Source: Candidatus Altimarinota bacterium
GTDB lineage: Bacteria > Patescibacteriota > Gracilibacteria > UBA1369 > LOWO2-01-FULL-3
Assembly (NCBI GenBank): GCA_016763975.1
Contig: JAESSS010000036.1
Span: 1 to 64,000 of the forward strand
Direction: 5' to 3'
DNA length: 64,000 nt
In this document: positions 53,641-60,928 of the stretch, in pieces
Position numbering within the stretch: position 1 is the first letter of the stretch
Layout of the letters: the number at the start of each line of letters is the position of its first letter
Program-made: the position numbers and the translations under genes
Notes under the pieces: model-generated
What the model saw: the letters and a program-made list of their open reading frames with translations, nothing else
The model's database searches: none
What the model was told of the DNA's origin: nothing

Positions 53641-54999
53641 ATGCCCCTGTCCTCCAACACAAACTACAAAGAACACGATTTTAACGGCATTCCAAGCACA
53701 ACACATGGTTATGCTGCACTCGCACCTGGCAACAGGGCTAGCATGGACAGCAGCGGCGATACTTCCCACCCACGAGCAGCCGCCCAACAAAGCCTCGACC
53801 TCATAGAACATCTGATGGACCAAGGCTCAGAACCAGCAATCATTCCGCCACACGAAAGACCAAGAATCTCATCATTAAAAGCATTGGGATTTTCTGGAAG
53901 CGATTCCGAAGTATTAGAACAAGCATATAAAGAAAATCCTCAATTAGTAGCACGTGTTTCCAGCTCAGCCGCGATGTGGACAGCAAACGCCGCAACAGTC
54001 GCTCCAAGTTGCGACACTACAGACGGTCGCCTACAAGTGGTGCCTGCCAATCTACATTGTCACCCCCACCGAAACCTCGAAGCCGACATGTCAGAAATAA
54101 TTTTCCGTAAAATTTTTGAAGCTCTCGTAGAATCTGACGGTGCTGTAATTCACGACCCCGTGCCTTCCCACGATCAAACTGGTGATGAAGGAGCTGCCAA
54201 CCACATGCGTTTTGCAGCAAGACACGGAGATCAAGGACTCCACGTCTTTGTTCACGGCAAAAATCACTCTTATCCAGCTGCTGCGAAACCTCACATCCAC
54301 CCAGCACGCCAAGATTTCGCTGCTTCAAAAGCACTAGTGCGCAAACTAAAACTCTCACCAGAAAACGTCATACACGTTCAACAAAACCCCGTCGCCATCG
54401 ACACAGGAATCTTCCACAACGACGTAATCGGCGTCAATAATCTTGGCGCATTCATGGTCCACGAAATCGCCTATGAACAACACGACAGAGCAATAAACGC
54501 CATTCGCAAAGAATTCCAAGGACAACTTCATTTACTAGTAGCCAGAGACTTGTCCCTAGAAGACGCTGTTAACACTTACATTTTCAACAGCCGCATAGTA
54601 CTTCTGCCAAACGGCAAAATGCAACTCCTCGCCTCAGAACACTGCCAAGCAAACCCAAGAGTTATGGCCTACATCAATAAAATAGTAAGCGACCCAAACA
54701 ACCCAATCACAGAAGTAAAATTCTTCGATCTCACCCAAAGTATGGAAAACGGTGGCGGTCCAGCATGTCTCAGATTAAGAATGGTCCTTTCCCAGGAAGA
54801 AAAAGCCGCAATGAACGGACGAATGTTCGTAGACCAAACAATGCTTGGAGAACTAAGATCATGGGTAGACCGCAACTATCGCGAAGACCTCACACCAGCA
54901 GAGCTCGCAGACCCACAACTCCTCAATGAATCCCGCACAGCCCTCGACGAACTCACCCAAATAATGGAACTCCCATCCCTTTACGAATTCCAAAGATGA
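53641..54999 (+). CDS. astB: N-succinylarginine dihydrolase
   Basis: The 452-residue protein follows AstB along its whole length: NGIPSTTHGYAALAPGNRAS, PPHERPRISSLKALGFSGSD, SSAAMWTANAATVAPSCDT, TGDEGAANHMRF, VQQNPVAIDTGIFHNDVI, and MENGGGPACLRLRMVL with the catalytic Cys. It converts N-succinylarginine to N-succinylornithine, two ammonia and CO2. Length equals E. coli AstB (447). The product is the substrate proposed for the transcarbamylase of the arginine operon. Confidence 0.93.
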   Translation: MPLSSNTNYKEHDFNGIPSTTHGYAALAPGNRASMDSSGDTSHPRAAAQQSLDLIEHLMDQGSEPAIIPPHERPRISSLKALGFSGSDSEVLEQAYKENPQLVARVSSSAAMWTANAATVAPSCDTTDGRLQVVPANLHCHPHRNLEADMSEIIFRKIFEALVESDGAVIHDPVPSHDQTGDEGAANHMRFAARHGDQGLHVFVHGKNHSYPAAAKPHIHPARQDFAASKALVRKLKLSPENVIHVQQNPVAIDTGIFHNDVIGVNNLGAFMVHEIAYEQHDRAINAIRKEFQGQLHLLVARDLSLEDAVNTYIFNSRIVLLPNGKMQLLASEHCQANPRVMAYINKIVSDPNNPITEVKFFDLTQSMENGGGPACLRLRMVLSQEEKAAMNGRMFVDQTMLGELRSWVDRNYREDLTPAELADPQLLNESRTALDELTQIMELPSLYEFQR

Positions 55000-55216
55000 T
55001 AAAGAAAAGCTGAACTTTACAAAACAGCCACAAAACGCTAAGTTAAGGCACTTTTAAATATAAAATAGTGGAAAAACCTAGCATAAAAGAAGTCGGAGCA
55101 CTTATAACTTCAATCCCTTTCCCAACAGCAACCGCTCTTGTAATATCTAATATGATATATTCAAGATTAGGTATAGAAATCGGTTCAATATTAGTGGAAG
55201 AATCTGACATCCCAGC
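55000..55216 (+). promoter_or_regulatory. Upstream region of epmA with promoter and possible small ORF
   Basis: TATAAAAT (55058-55065) looks like a -10 box for the epmA-efp-serS unit. A GTG at 55068 opens a 75-codon frame whose last 26 codons overlap epmA in another frame. The first 50 residues (MEKPSIKEVGALITSIPFP...) are plausible but match no family, so I do not call it a gene. Nothing else is seen in these 217 bases. Confidence 0.4.
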
Positions 55217-56098
55217 ATGCATGAAAAACTCATCACAGACAGAGCAAGAATTACCCAACGAGTACGAGACTTCTTCACAGACAACAACTTCTTAGAAGTC
55301 GAAACTCCGATAATGGTAGATATTCCAGGAATGGAACCTCATCTCACCCCTTTCGAGACCACTGATGGTAAATTCCTCAACCACTCCCCAGAACTTCAAA
55401 TGAAAAAACTGCTAGGCCAAGGCCTCAAACGGATTTTTAACATTACAAAAGTTTTTCGCTCAGGTGAAAAAAGCAACACCCACAATCCAGAATTCACAAT
55501 GTTGGAATGGTATCGCCTCAACGCAGATTACAAGGATATGATGACTGATTGTGAAAATCTCATCACCTCCCTCACAGACAAATACTCCAAACCCTTCAAA
55601 CGCAAAACCTGCCAAGAACTTTTTCAAGAACATCTGCAAATCGACCTCACCTCAGACAATTTCGCTGAAGAAGCCGCCAAACACATCGACGTTTCCCAAT
55701 TAAAAACTTGGGACGAAATATTTTTCAAACTATTCCTCAATTTTATAGAACCAAATCTCGGCCCAGAACCAATTTTTGTCACAGACTATCCCGCAAGCCA
55801 AGCAGCCTTAGCCAAAACCAAAGGATTCTTTGCTGAACGCTTCGAGCTCTACATAAACGGCCTCGAACTCGCCAACGCCTTCTCCGAGCTAACAGACGCC
55901 ACAGAACAACGCCACCGCCTCGAAGAAGAACAAGAAGAACGCCGCCAAATGAACAAAACCGTATTCCCCATTGACGAAGAATTCCTCTCTGCACTAGACT
56001 CCATTCCAGAAGCCGCAGGAATCGCCCTCGGCCTAGATCGCCTAATAATGGTGCTTCTAGACAAAAAAACAATTCAAGAAGTAATCCTTTTCTCATGA
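55217..56098 (+). CDS. epmA: EF-P beta-lysylation enzyme EpmA (GenX/PoxA)
   Basis: The 293-residue class II LysRS-like protein lacks an anticodon-binding domain. It shows motif 2 (FRSGEKSNTHNPEFTMLEWY) and motif 3 (AAGIALGLDRLIMVLL), plus the EpmA-like ERFELYINGLELANAFSELTD. EpmA attaches (R)-beta-lysine to a Lys of EF-P. The efp gene overlaps its stop by four bases, and EF-P keeps the modified Lys. EpmB, the aminomutase that makes beta-lysine, is not in the window; alpha-lysine attachment is possible without it. Confidence 0.93.
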   Translation: MHEKLITDRARITQRVRDFFTDNNFLEVETPIMVDIPGMEPHLTPFETTDGKFLNHSPELQMKKLLGQGLKRIFNITKVFRSGEKSNTHNPEFTMLEWYRLNADYKDMMTDCENLITSLTDKYSKPFKRKTCQELFQEHLQIDLTSDNFAEEAAKHIDVSQLKTWDEIFFKLFLNFIEPNLGPEPIFVTDYPASQAALAKTKGFFAERFELYINGLELANAFSELTDATEQRHRLEEEQEERRQMNKTVFPIDEEFLSALDSIPEAAGIALGLDRLIMVLLDKKTIQEVILFS

Positions 56099-56652
56099 GC
56101 AGCACAACACATATCGTCAAAGGCATCGCCATCGCATTCAAACACGGCACCTGGCTAGTAACCGACGCCCAATTTGTCAGTCCCGGCAAAGGTTCAGCTT
56201 TTACCCGTACAAAACTAAAAAACCTCAAAACCGGCCAAGCAATCGACCACACTTTCCGTTCAGGCGAATCCGTAGAAACAGTGGACGTACAACGCAACAA
56301 AGCCCAATACCTTTATTCCGACGGCACTGACTTTCACTTCATGGAAAACGACACTTACAAACAATTCTCCCTCAGCGCTGATGCTGTTGGTGATATGAAA
56401 AAATACCTCCTCGACGACACCGACTGCTACATCCTCAAACTCAACGACAATCCGGTATCCGTGCAAGTCCCAGCCAAAATGGAATTCACAATCACCTCAA
56501 CTCCTCCCGGCGAAAGAGGCAACACAGCAACCGGCGGCAACAAAGAAGCCGTACTCGAAACCGGCCTCGTAATAAAAGTGCCACTCTTCCTGAAAGAAGG
56601 CGAAAAAATCATCATCAACACCGAAAACGACACTTATGTGAGCAAGGCTTGA
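56095..56652 (+). CDS. efp: Translation elongation factor P
   Basis: The 185-residue protein has an N-terminal KOW-like domain with VSPGKGSAFTRTKLKN. Lys32 in PGKG corresponds to the lysylated Lys34 of E. coli EF-P. The central and C-terminal OB domains follow, ending in LFLKEGEKIIINTENDTYVS. EF-P rescues ribosomes stalled on polyproline. ATGA coupling to epmA provides enzyme and substrate together. Confidence 0.95.
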   Translation: MSSTTHIVKGIAIAFKHGTWLVTDAQFVSPGKGSAFTRTKLKNLKTGQAIDHTFRSGESVETVDVQRNKAQYLYSDGTDFHFMENDTYKQFSLSADAVGDMKKYLLDDTDCYILKLNDNPVSVQVPAKMEFTITSTPPGERGNTATGGNKEAVLETGLVIKVPLFLKEGEKIIINTENDTYVSKA

Positions 56653-56683
56653 CCAAAACAATCCCCATCACTAGGATAGAGCC

Positions 56684-57922
56684 ATGCAAGATATCAAATG
56701 GATTTTAGAAAACCCGGAAGCAGTAGAAAAAGGCGCAAAACGCAAAGGTGGCGAAGTCGACATCGACAAAATAGTCTCACTTTCAGCTAAAAGAAATGAA
56801 ACTCTACAAAAAGTAGAAGCCCTCCGCGCACGCCAAAACGAAGTATCAAAACAAATCCCCAACACAGACGACAAAAAAGCTCTTTTAGAAGAAATGGGCA
56901 AGGTCAAAGCAGAAATCAAATCACTAGACCCAGCACTAACAAAACTCGAAGCTGAAATCGACGAACTAGCCATGCAAGTTCCCAACCCGCCTCTAGACTC
57001 AACCCCCGACGGCGGCGAGGAAGACAGTGTTGTAGTTTCAACACATGGAGAAAAACCAGAATTCGACTTTGAAATTCAAGACCACATTCAATTAGGCAAA
57101 AAACACGACATAATCGACATCGAACGTGGAACCAGAACATCTGGCGTTCGCTTCTACTATCTCAAAAACGAAGCGGCAATGATGGAATTTGCCCTCATCC
57201 AATTCGTCTCACAAAAACTAATCGCCAAAGGCTTCTCCCCTATCATTCCACCAGTTTTGGTAAAAGAAGAAGCAATGTTTGCCACTGGATTTTTCCCAGC
57301 AGACAAAAACGAAATATACCAAGTAGACGATTTATACCTAGCCGGAACATCAGAAGTGCCACTAACAATGTTGCACTACAACGAAATCATCGACGTCACA
57401 GAACCAAAAAGATACTTCGCATTCTCCCCTTGTTTCAGACGAGAAGCAGGATCTTACGGCAAAGACACAGCCGGAATAATCCGCGTACACCAATTCAACA
57501 AAATGGAAATGTTTGTCTTCTGTCACCCAGAGCAATCCGAAGCAGAACACGAACTAATCCGCGAAACTGAAGAAGAAATCATGCAAGAACTCGGATTTCA
57601 CTACCAAGTAGTAAACATCGCAGCCGGCGACCTCGGCGCACCAGCAGTAAAAAAATACGACATCGAAGTTTGGATCCCAACCCAAGACAAATTCCGCGAA
57701 CTAACTTCAGCCTCAAACTGCACAGACTTCCAATCACGCCGTGCCAAAATCCGCTACACCGAAGATGGCAAAAAACACTACGTTCACACATTGAACGGAA
57801 CAGCCTTTGCCGACACTCGCACCCTAGTCGCCCTAATCGAAAACAATCAAAACTCCGACGGCACAATCACAATCCCCGAAGTGCTACGACCATTCATGGG
57901 TGGCAGAGAACAGATTGGATAG
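56684..57922 (+). CDS. serS: Seryl-tRNA synthetase
   Basis: The 412-residue class II synthetase has the N-terminal coiled-coil arm (about residues 25-100), motif 2 FSPCFRREAGSYGKDTAGIIRVHQF and motif 3 LNGTAFADTRTLVALIENNQ. Length matches the family. It follows efp by 31 bases and is probably in the same operon. Confidence 0.96.
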   Translation: MQDIKWILENPEAVEKGAKRKGGEVDIDKIVSLSAKRNETLQKVEALRARQNEVSKQIPNTDDKKALLEEMGKVKAEIKSLDPALTKLEAEIDELAMQVPNPPLDSTPDGGEEDSVVVSTHGEKPEFDFEIQDHIQLGKKHDIIDIERGTRTSGVRFYYLKNEAAMMEFALIQFVSQKLIAKGFSPIIPPVLVKEEAMFATGFFPADKNEIYQVDDLYLAGTSEVPLTMLHYNEIIDVTEPKRYFAFSPCFRREAGSYGKDTAGIIRVHQFNKMEMFVFCHPEQSEAEHELIRETEEEIMQELGFHYQVVNIAAGDLGAPAVKKYDIEVWIPTQDKFRELTSASNCTDFQSRRAKIRYTEDGKKHYVHTLNGTAFADTRTLVALIENNQNSDGTITIPEVLRPFMGGREQIG

Positions 57923-57950
57923 TAGCCCTTCTGAAAAACAAAAAAAAATC

Positions 57951-58187
57951 ATGACAAGAAGCTGGGAAGATAATAACAAAGAAATCGGCAAGGAATACGA
58001 ATTTAGAAACTTCAAAGAGGCACTCGATTTTGTTAATGTGGTTGGTAAATTGGCTGAGGAGGCAAATCATCATCCAGATATTAGGATATATGACTACAAG
58101 AAAGTCAAACTAACGTTAACAACTCATAACGAAGGAAAAGTGACTGAGAAAGACTGGGAATTAGCAAAGAAAATCGATCGAATCTGA
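57951..58187 (+). CDS. phhB: Pterin-4a-carbinolamine dehydratase
   Basis: The protein of about 78 residues (MTRSWEDNNKEIGKEY...) carries the PCD core FKEALDFVNVVGKLAEEANHHPDIRIYDYKKVKLTLTTH, with the His-His-Pro motif and the late TEKDWELAKKID. It dehydrates 4a-hydroxytetrahydropterin, or has a role as a moonlighting protein. I choose ATG 57951, since the upstream frame overlaps serS. No pterin-dependent hydroxylase is seen nearby, so its partner is unknown. Confidence 0.88.
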   Translation: MTRSWEDNNKEIGKEYEFRNFKEALDFVNVVGKLAEEANHHPDIRIYDYKKVKLTLTTHNEGKVTEKDWELAKKIDRI

Positions 58188-58203
58188 TTTCACTTCATGT
58201 AAA

Positions 58204-58228
58204 AACGTATATCTGGCTCACGTTGTTC
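58204..58228 (+). repeat. Direct repeat, copy 1 (25 bp)
   Basis: This 25-bp segment with core TATATCTGGCTCAC recurs at 58978-59002 with one mismatch (G for C at the 18th base). The copies flank two hypothetical genes and a terminator, about 750 bp in all. Confidence 0.7.
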
Positions 58229-58255
58229 GTATAAATGCTTGTTAGCAGATATAAT

Positions 58256-58284
58256 TTGAATTTTCAACTTTATTACGCTAAAAT
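58256..58284 (+). promoter_or_regulatory. Promoter of the 91-residue hypothetical gene
   Basis: TTGAAT (58256-58261), 17 bases and TAAAAT (58279-58284) precede the ATG at 58312 by 27 bases. Confidence 0.55.
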
Positions 58285-58311
58285 AAAGCACTAAATATTA
58301 AAAAAATCCAA

Positions 58312-58587
58312 ATGAGAGAATCTCCAGGAAGCATTTATGAAAACAGCCTAATACCACGAGGTACCTTCAGGACATTATTACTCGCAGTTCTGCTAGGTCA
58401 GGGGGTCGGTTACGCTACAAGCGGTACAGATTTTGAGAGAGCTGCAGATTGCTTTGCCCTCGCAGCAGGCGCAGAACCCCTAGCAGAATTGACTAACACA
58501 TGTGCAGTTGATGGAGAACCGGCGTTAGATAGTCTCAGAAATAAAACTATAGACGCGATGCGGGAAACTTTAGAAGACACCTTTTAA
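58312..58587 (+). CDS. Hypothetical small exported or membrane protein
   Basis: The 91-residue protein has a hydrophobic stretch at about residues 17-35 (FRTLLLAVLLGQGVGYATSG) that could be a signal peptide or anchor. An acidic mature part with two Cys (DCFALAAG, NTCAVDG) that may pair follows. It has a clear promoter and terminator of its own. No family is recognised. Confidence 0.55.
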   Translation: MRESPGSIYENSLIPRGTFRTLLLAVLLGQGVGYATSGTDFERAADCFALAAGAEPLAELTNTCAVDGEPALDSLRNKTIDAMRETLEDTF

Positions 58588-58603
58588 AGGTCAAATTACA
58601 TGC

Positions 58604-58640
58604 GACAACAGCCTATACGCGGCCGTTGTCTGATTTTTTT
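58604..58640 (+). terminator. Rho-independent terminator
   Basis: GACAACAGCC (58604-58613) pairs with GGCCGTTGTC (58621-58630) with one mismatch around a seven-base loop, followed by seven T residues (58634-58640). It ends the preceding one-gene unit. Confidence 0.85.
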
Positions 58641-58648
58641 ATCACTAC

Positions 58649-58963
58649 ATGCAACATATGGAAAATAATCCTAATCCAGAATCAGCCCAAATAGCAGTTT
58701 TTCAAAGTTGGTGTGTTGTAGTAGGTGCCTGTAACAGAAAGTATGTAAGATATGATGCTAGCAAAATGCCAAGTGAAAAGGCTGTCCACGCTTACGAACG
58801 TTACCGCGATAGCTTTAATTATCAGCAGCGTGATAGTTTGAATTATGGAGAAGGTCGTCCGGGCACCGTTAAATGGGCAGAAATATTTGAATCCGAAACT
58901 GGATATAGCTCAAAAGAGTTCAGCGATTTCATGTTCACCTGGCAACAAGAACTCAGAAAGTAA
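58649..58963 (+). CDS. Hypothetical protein
   Basis: The 104-residue soluble protein (MQHMENNPNPESAQIAVF...) is rich in Tyr, Ser and charged residues and has no recognised domain. ATG 58658 (MENNPNPES) is an alternative start. It begins nine bases after the terminator T-run, so its own promoter is not obvious. A copy of the 25-bp repeat follows its stop. Confidence 0.5.
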   Translation: MQHMENNPNPESAQIAVFQSWCVVVGACNRKYVRYDASKMPSEKAVHAYERYRDSFNYQQRDSLNYGEGRPGTVKWAEIFESETGYSSKEFSDFMFTWQQELRK

Positions 58964-58977
58964 AAACATCCGACAAC

Positions 58978-59002
58978 AACGTATATCTGGCTCACCTTGT
59001 TC
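58978..59002 (+). repeat. Direct repeat, copy 2 (25 bp)
   Basis: This is the second copy of the repeat at 58204, 24 of 25 bases identical. It ends 23 bases before the -35 box of the trpR promoter. Confidence 0.7.
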
Positions 59003-59025
59003 ATGCACACCCCTAAATTAAGCCC

Positions 59026-59074
59026 TTGACTTATTTACGGTTTTTCCATAAGATTCCTATGTACCGCTACATAG
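59026..59074 (+). promoter_or_regulatory. trp operon promoter with candidate TrpR operator
   Basis: TTGACT (59026-59031), exactly 17 bases and TAAGAT (59049-59054) form a strong promoter whose -10 ends four bases before the trpR ATG, so trpR mRNA should be leaderless. A perfect palindrome CTATGTA-CCGC-TACATAG (59057-59074) covers the start site and start codon. Its position is ideal for autorepression by TrpR. The sequence differs from the E. coli trp operator, so binding is only a proposal. Confidence 0.65.
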
Positions 59075-59340
59075 AAACACTACTTATGCCTGCAAAAGAC
59101 CTAGCCGACGCCATTGTCCAGATCAAAGATCGCAAACTCGCCAAAGAGTTTCTGAAAGATCTTTTGACCCCTCAAGAAAGGGAAGAGATGGAGGCGCGCA
59201 TCAAATTGGTAAAAATGTTATGTAAAGGAACGCCGCAAAGAAAAATTGCAGAAAAACTGAAAATATCTCTCTGCAAAATCACTCGTGGCTCCCGCGAAGT
59301 GAAGTACGGAACTGGAGCATTCAAAAAACTATTATCATGA
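59059..59340 (+). CDS. trpR: Trp operon repressor family protein TrpR
   Basis: The 93-residue protein shows LLTPQEREEMEARIKLVKMLCKG and the helix-turn-helix TPQRKIAEKLKISLCKITRGSREVKYG, the ITRGS motif being typical of TrpR. With Trp bound it should repress its target. I take ATG 59059; a TTG at 59026 is the -35 box instead. It is the first gene of a trpR-trpL-trpE-trpGDCF-aroF unit, and its TGA overlaps the leader peptide ATG. Confidence 0.88.
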   Translation: MYRYIETLLMPAKDLADAIVQIKDRKLAKEFLKDLLTPQEREEMEARIKLVKMLCKGTPQRKIAEKLKISLCKITRGSREVKYGTGAFKKLLS

Positions 59341-59390
59341 TCAGAACAAATACAACTTGGTGGAATTGGAATCAAAAGAGTCGCTTTTGA
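59337..59390 (+). CDS. trpL: trp leader peptide TrpL
   Basis: ATG 59337 overlaps the trpR TGA. The 17-codon frame reads MIRTNTTWWNWNQKSRF, with three Trp codons at 59358-59363 and 59367-59369, and stops at TGA 59388-59390. The stop lies inside the 5' arm of the antiterminator hairpin. This is the layout of a ribosome-mediated attenuator: stalling at the Trp codons leaves that arm free, completing the peptide covers it. Confidence 0.85.
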   Translation: MIRTNTTWWNWNQKSRF

Positions 59391-59439
59391 GGACATTTGT
59401 ATCCGCCAAAAGACGACTCAAAATCTGAGTCGTTTTTTT
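59378..59439 (+). promoter_or_regulatory. trp attenuator: antiterminator and terminator hairpins
   Basis: GAGTCGCTTTTG (59378-59389) pairs with CAAAAGACGACTC (59407-59419) as a 12-bp stem with one bulged A, the antiterminator. The same 3' arm, ACGACTCA (59413-59420), pairs with TGAGTCGT (59426-59433) as an 8-bp terminator with a five-base loop and a T-run (59433-59439). The two structures exclude each other. The trpE ATG follows at 59456. Confidence 0.88.
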
Positions 59440-59455
59440 AATTAAACCCAAAACC

Positions 59456-60928
59456 ATGACAACCCAACTAATCCAAGGCATCTGCCAAATCAAACATACA
59501 GAAGCTACTGAAATCTTTGCCAAAATCAGAGACGAAAACCCAAACTTTCTCTTTGAATCCAAAGACATATCCCCTATTTACGGTCGCCTCAGCCTAATCG
59601 GCATCGATCCAATTCTGCACATCACCGGCAAAGACAATAAGTTTACTATCGAAACTCTAAATGAACGTGGACTACCTTTTCTCAAAGAACTGCACGACCT
59701 GCCTCACGATGAAATCACTAAGACAAAGATCACCGGAACGATAGAAAAAGACAGCAGCGAACTGGAAGAATCCAAACGTAGTAAACGAAAAAACATCGCT
59801 CAGGTCATCCGCCATATTCTAGATAAATTCAAAATAGAAGAACGCACATTATTGGGATTGTACGGCGCTTTTTCATACGATTTTGTCAGACTTTTTGAAG
59901 ATATTGAATCCAAGAATCCAAACACAGACACTCAAGATTTTAATTTATTCCTCTTCGATACTTTCGTCTTCTTTGACCATCTAAAAGAAAAATCCGAAAT
60001 CATCCTCTTCCGCCAAAACCAAGAAGAAATAAGTCGCGATCTCAAAAACATCCAAACAAAACTCGCAACAGAAGCCGAAGAAACAGAATACAAAATCGAG
60101 AACCAAAGTTTCAACTACAACCAAGAACAATATGAAAAAATGGTCGAAACAGCTAAGGAATACTGTAAAAAAGGCGAACTCTTCGAAGTAGTCTTTTCAC
60201 AAAAACTAACAGCAGATTTTAAAGGAGACCCCTTCGCACTCTACCTAAGATATCGTGAAGTAAATCCTTCACCATATTTATTTTACTTTGATTTCCAAGA
60301 CCAACAACTCGTCGGCGCCTCACCAGAAATGATGATCCGTTGCGAAAACAATCAAGTACACCTTCGACCGATTTCCGGCACAGCTAAGCGAGGAACCGAT
60401 CCCATCGCCGATCACGAAAACATGAAAGAACTACTCAACGACGAAAAGGAACGTGCCGAACTCGACATGTTAATCGACCTCGGCCGCAACGACCTCTCCC
60501 GAATCTGCAAAGCCGGAATCAAAATCTCCGACTATCGTTTCGTCGAAAAATACTCCGCAGTAATGCACACCGTCGCCCACCTCACCGGCGAACTTGAAGA
60601 AGAAAACACAGCACTCGACGCCCTCATCGCCTGTGTAAATGCCGGAACACTCACCGGCGCTCCAAAAGTCGCAGCCATGCAATGCATCGAAGAACACGAA
60701 AACCAAAGACGCGACTATTATGGCGGAACCATCGGCTATCTCACTTTTTCAGGTGTAATGGACAGCGGCATAATTATTCGCACCGCTCATATCAAAAACG
60801 ACAAACTAACATTTCAAGTCGGCGCTACTCTCCTATACGACTCAAATCCCGCAAAAGAATATGAAGAAACCCTCAGCAAAGCCGCAGCATTCCTTAACCT
60901 CATCAAATCATGGAAAAAATACTACTAA
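59456..60928 (+). CDS. trpE: Anthranilate synthase component I
   Basis: The 490-residue protein converts chorismate to anthranilate with ammonia from TrpG. The N-terminus keeps a Trp feedback-site motif (FLFESKDISPIYGRLSLIG). The catalytic half has GELFEVVFSQKL, SPEMMIRCENNQVHLRPISGTAKRG, DLGRNDLSRI, AVMHTVAHLTGEL and GAPKVAAMQCIEEHE. It overlaps trpGDCF by 19 bases, so both subunits are made together. Control is expected by TrpR, attenuation and feedback inhibition. Confidence 0.95.
   Translation: MTTQLIQGICQIKHTEATEIFAKIRDENPNFLFESKDISPIYGRLSLIGIDPILHITGKDNKFTIETLNERGLPFLKELHDLPHDEITKTKITGTIEKDSSELEESKRSKRKNIAQVIRHILDKFKIEERTLLGLYGAFSYDFVRLFEDIESKNPNTDTQDFNLFLFDTFVFFDHLKEKSEIILFRQNQEEISRDLKNIQTKLATEAEETEYKIENQSFNYNQEQYEKMVETAKEYCKKGELFEVVFSQKLTADFKGDPFALYLRYREVNPSPYLFYFDFQDQQLVGASPEMMIRCENNQVHLRPISGTAKRGTDPIADHENMKELLNDEKERAELDMLIDLGRNDLSRICKAGIKISDYRFVEKYSAVMHTVAHLTGELEEENTALDALIACVNAGTLTGAPKVAAMQCIEEHENQRRDYYGGTIGYLTFSGVMDSGIIIRTAHIKNDKLTFQVGATLLYDSNPAKEYEETLSKAAAFLNLIKSWKKYY

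Noticed and set aside
55068-55295. 75-codon frame starting with GTG before epmA
   Set aside because: It overlaps epmA in another frame for 26 codons, has no family match and starts only two bases after the -10 box. It is not excluded but not supported.
58204-59002. Integron-like cassettes with attC sites around the two hypothetical genes
   Set aside because: The repeats lack the RYYYAAC/GTTRRRY core pair and the L-box hairpin of attC, and no integrase is present.
59026-59058. TTG start for trpR at 59026
   Set aside because: This TTG is the -35 hexamer of a promoter with perfect 17-base spacing, and the extra residues have no counterpart in TrpR proteins.
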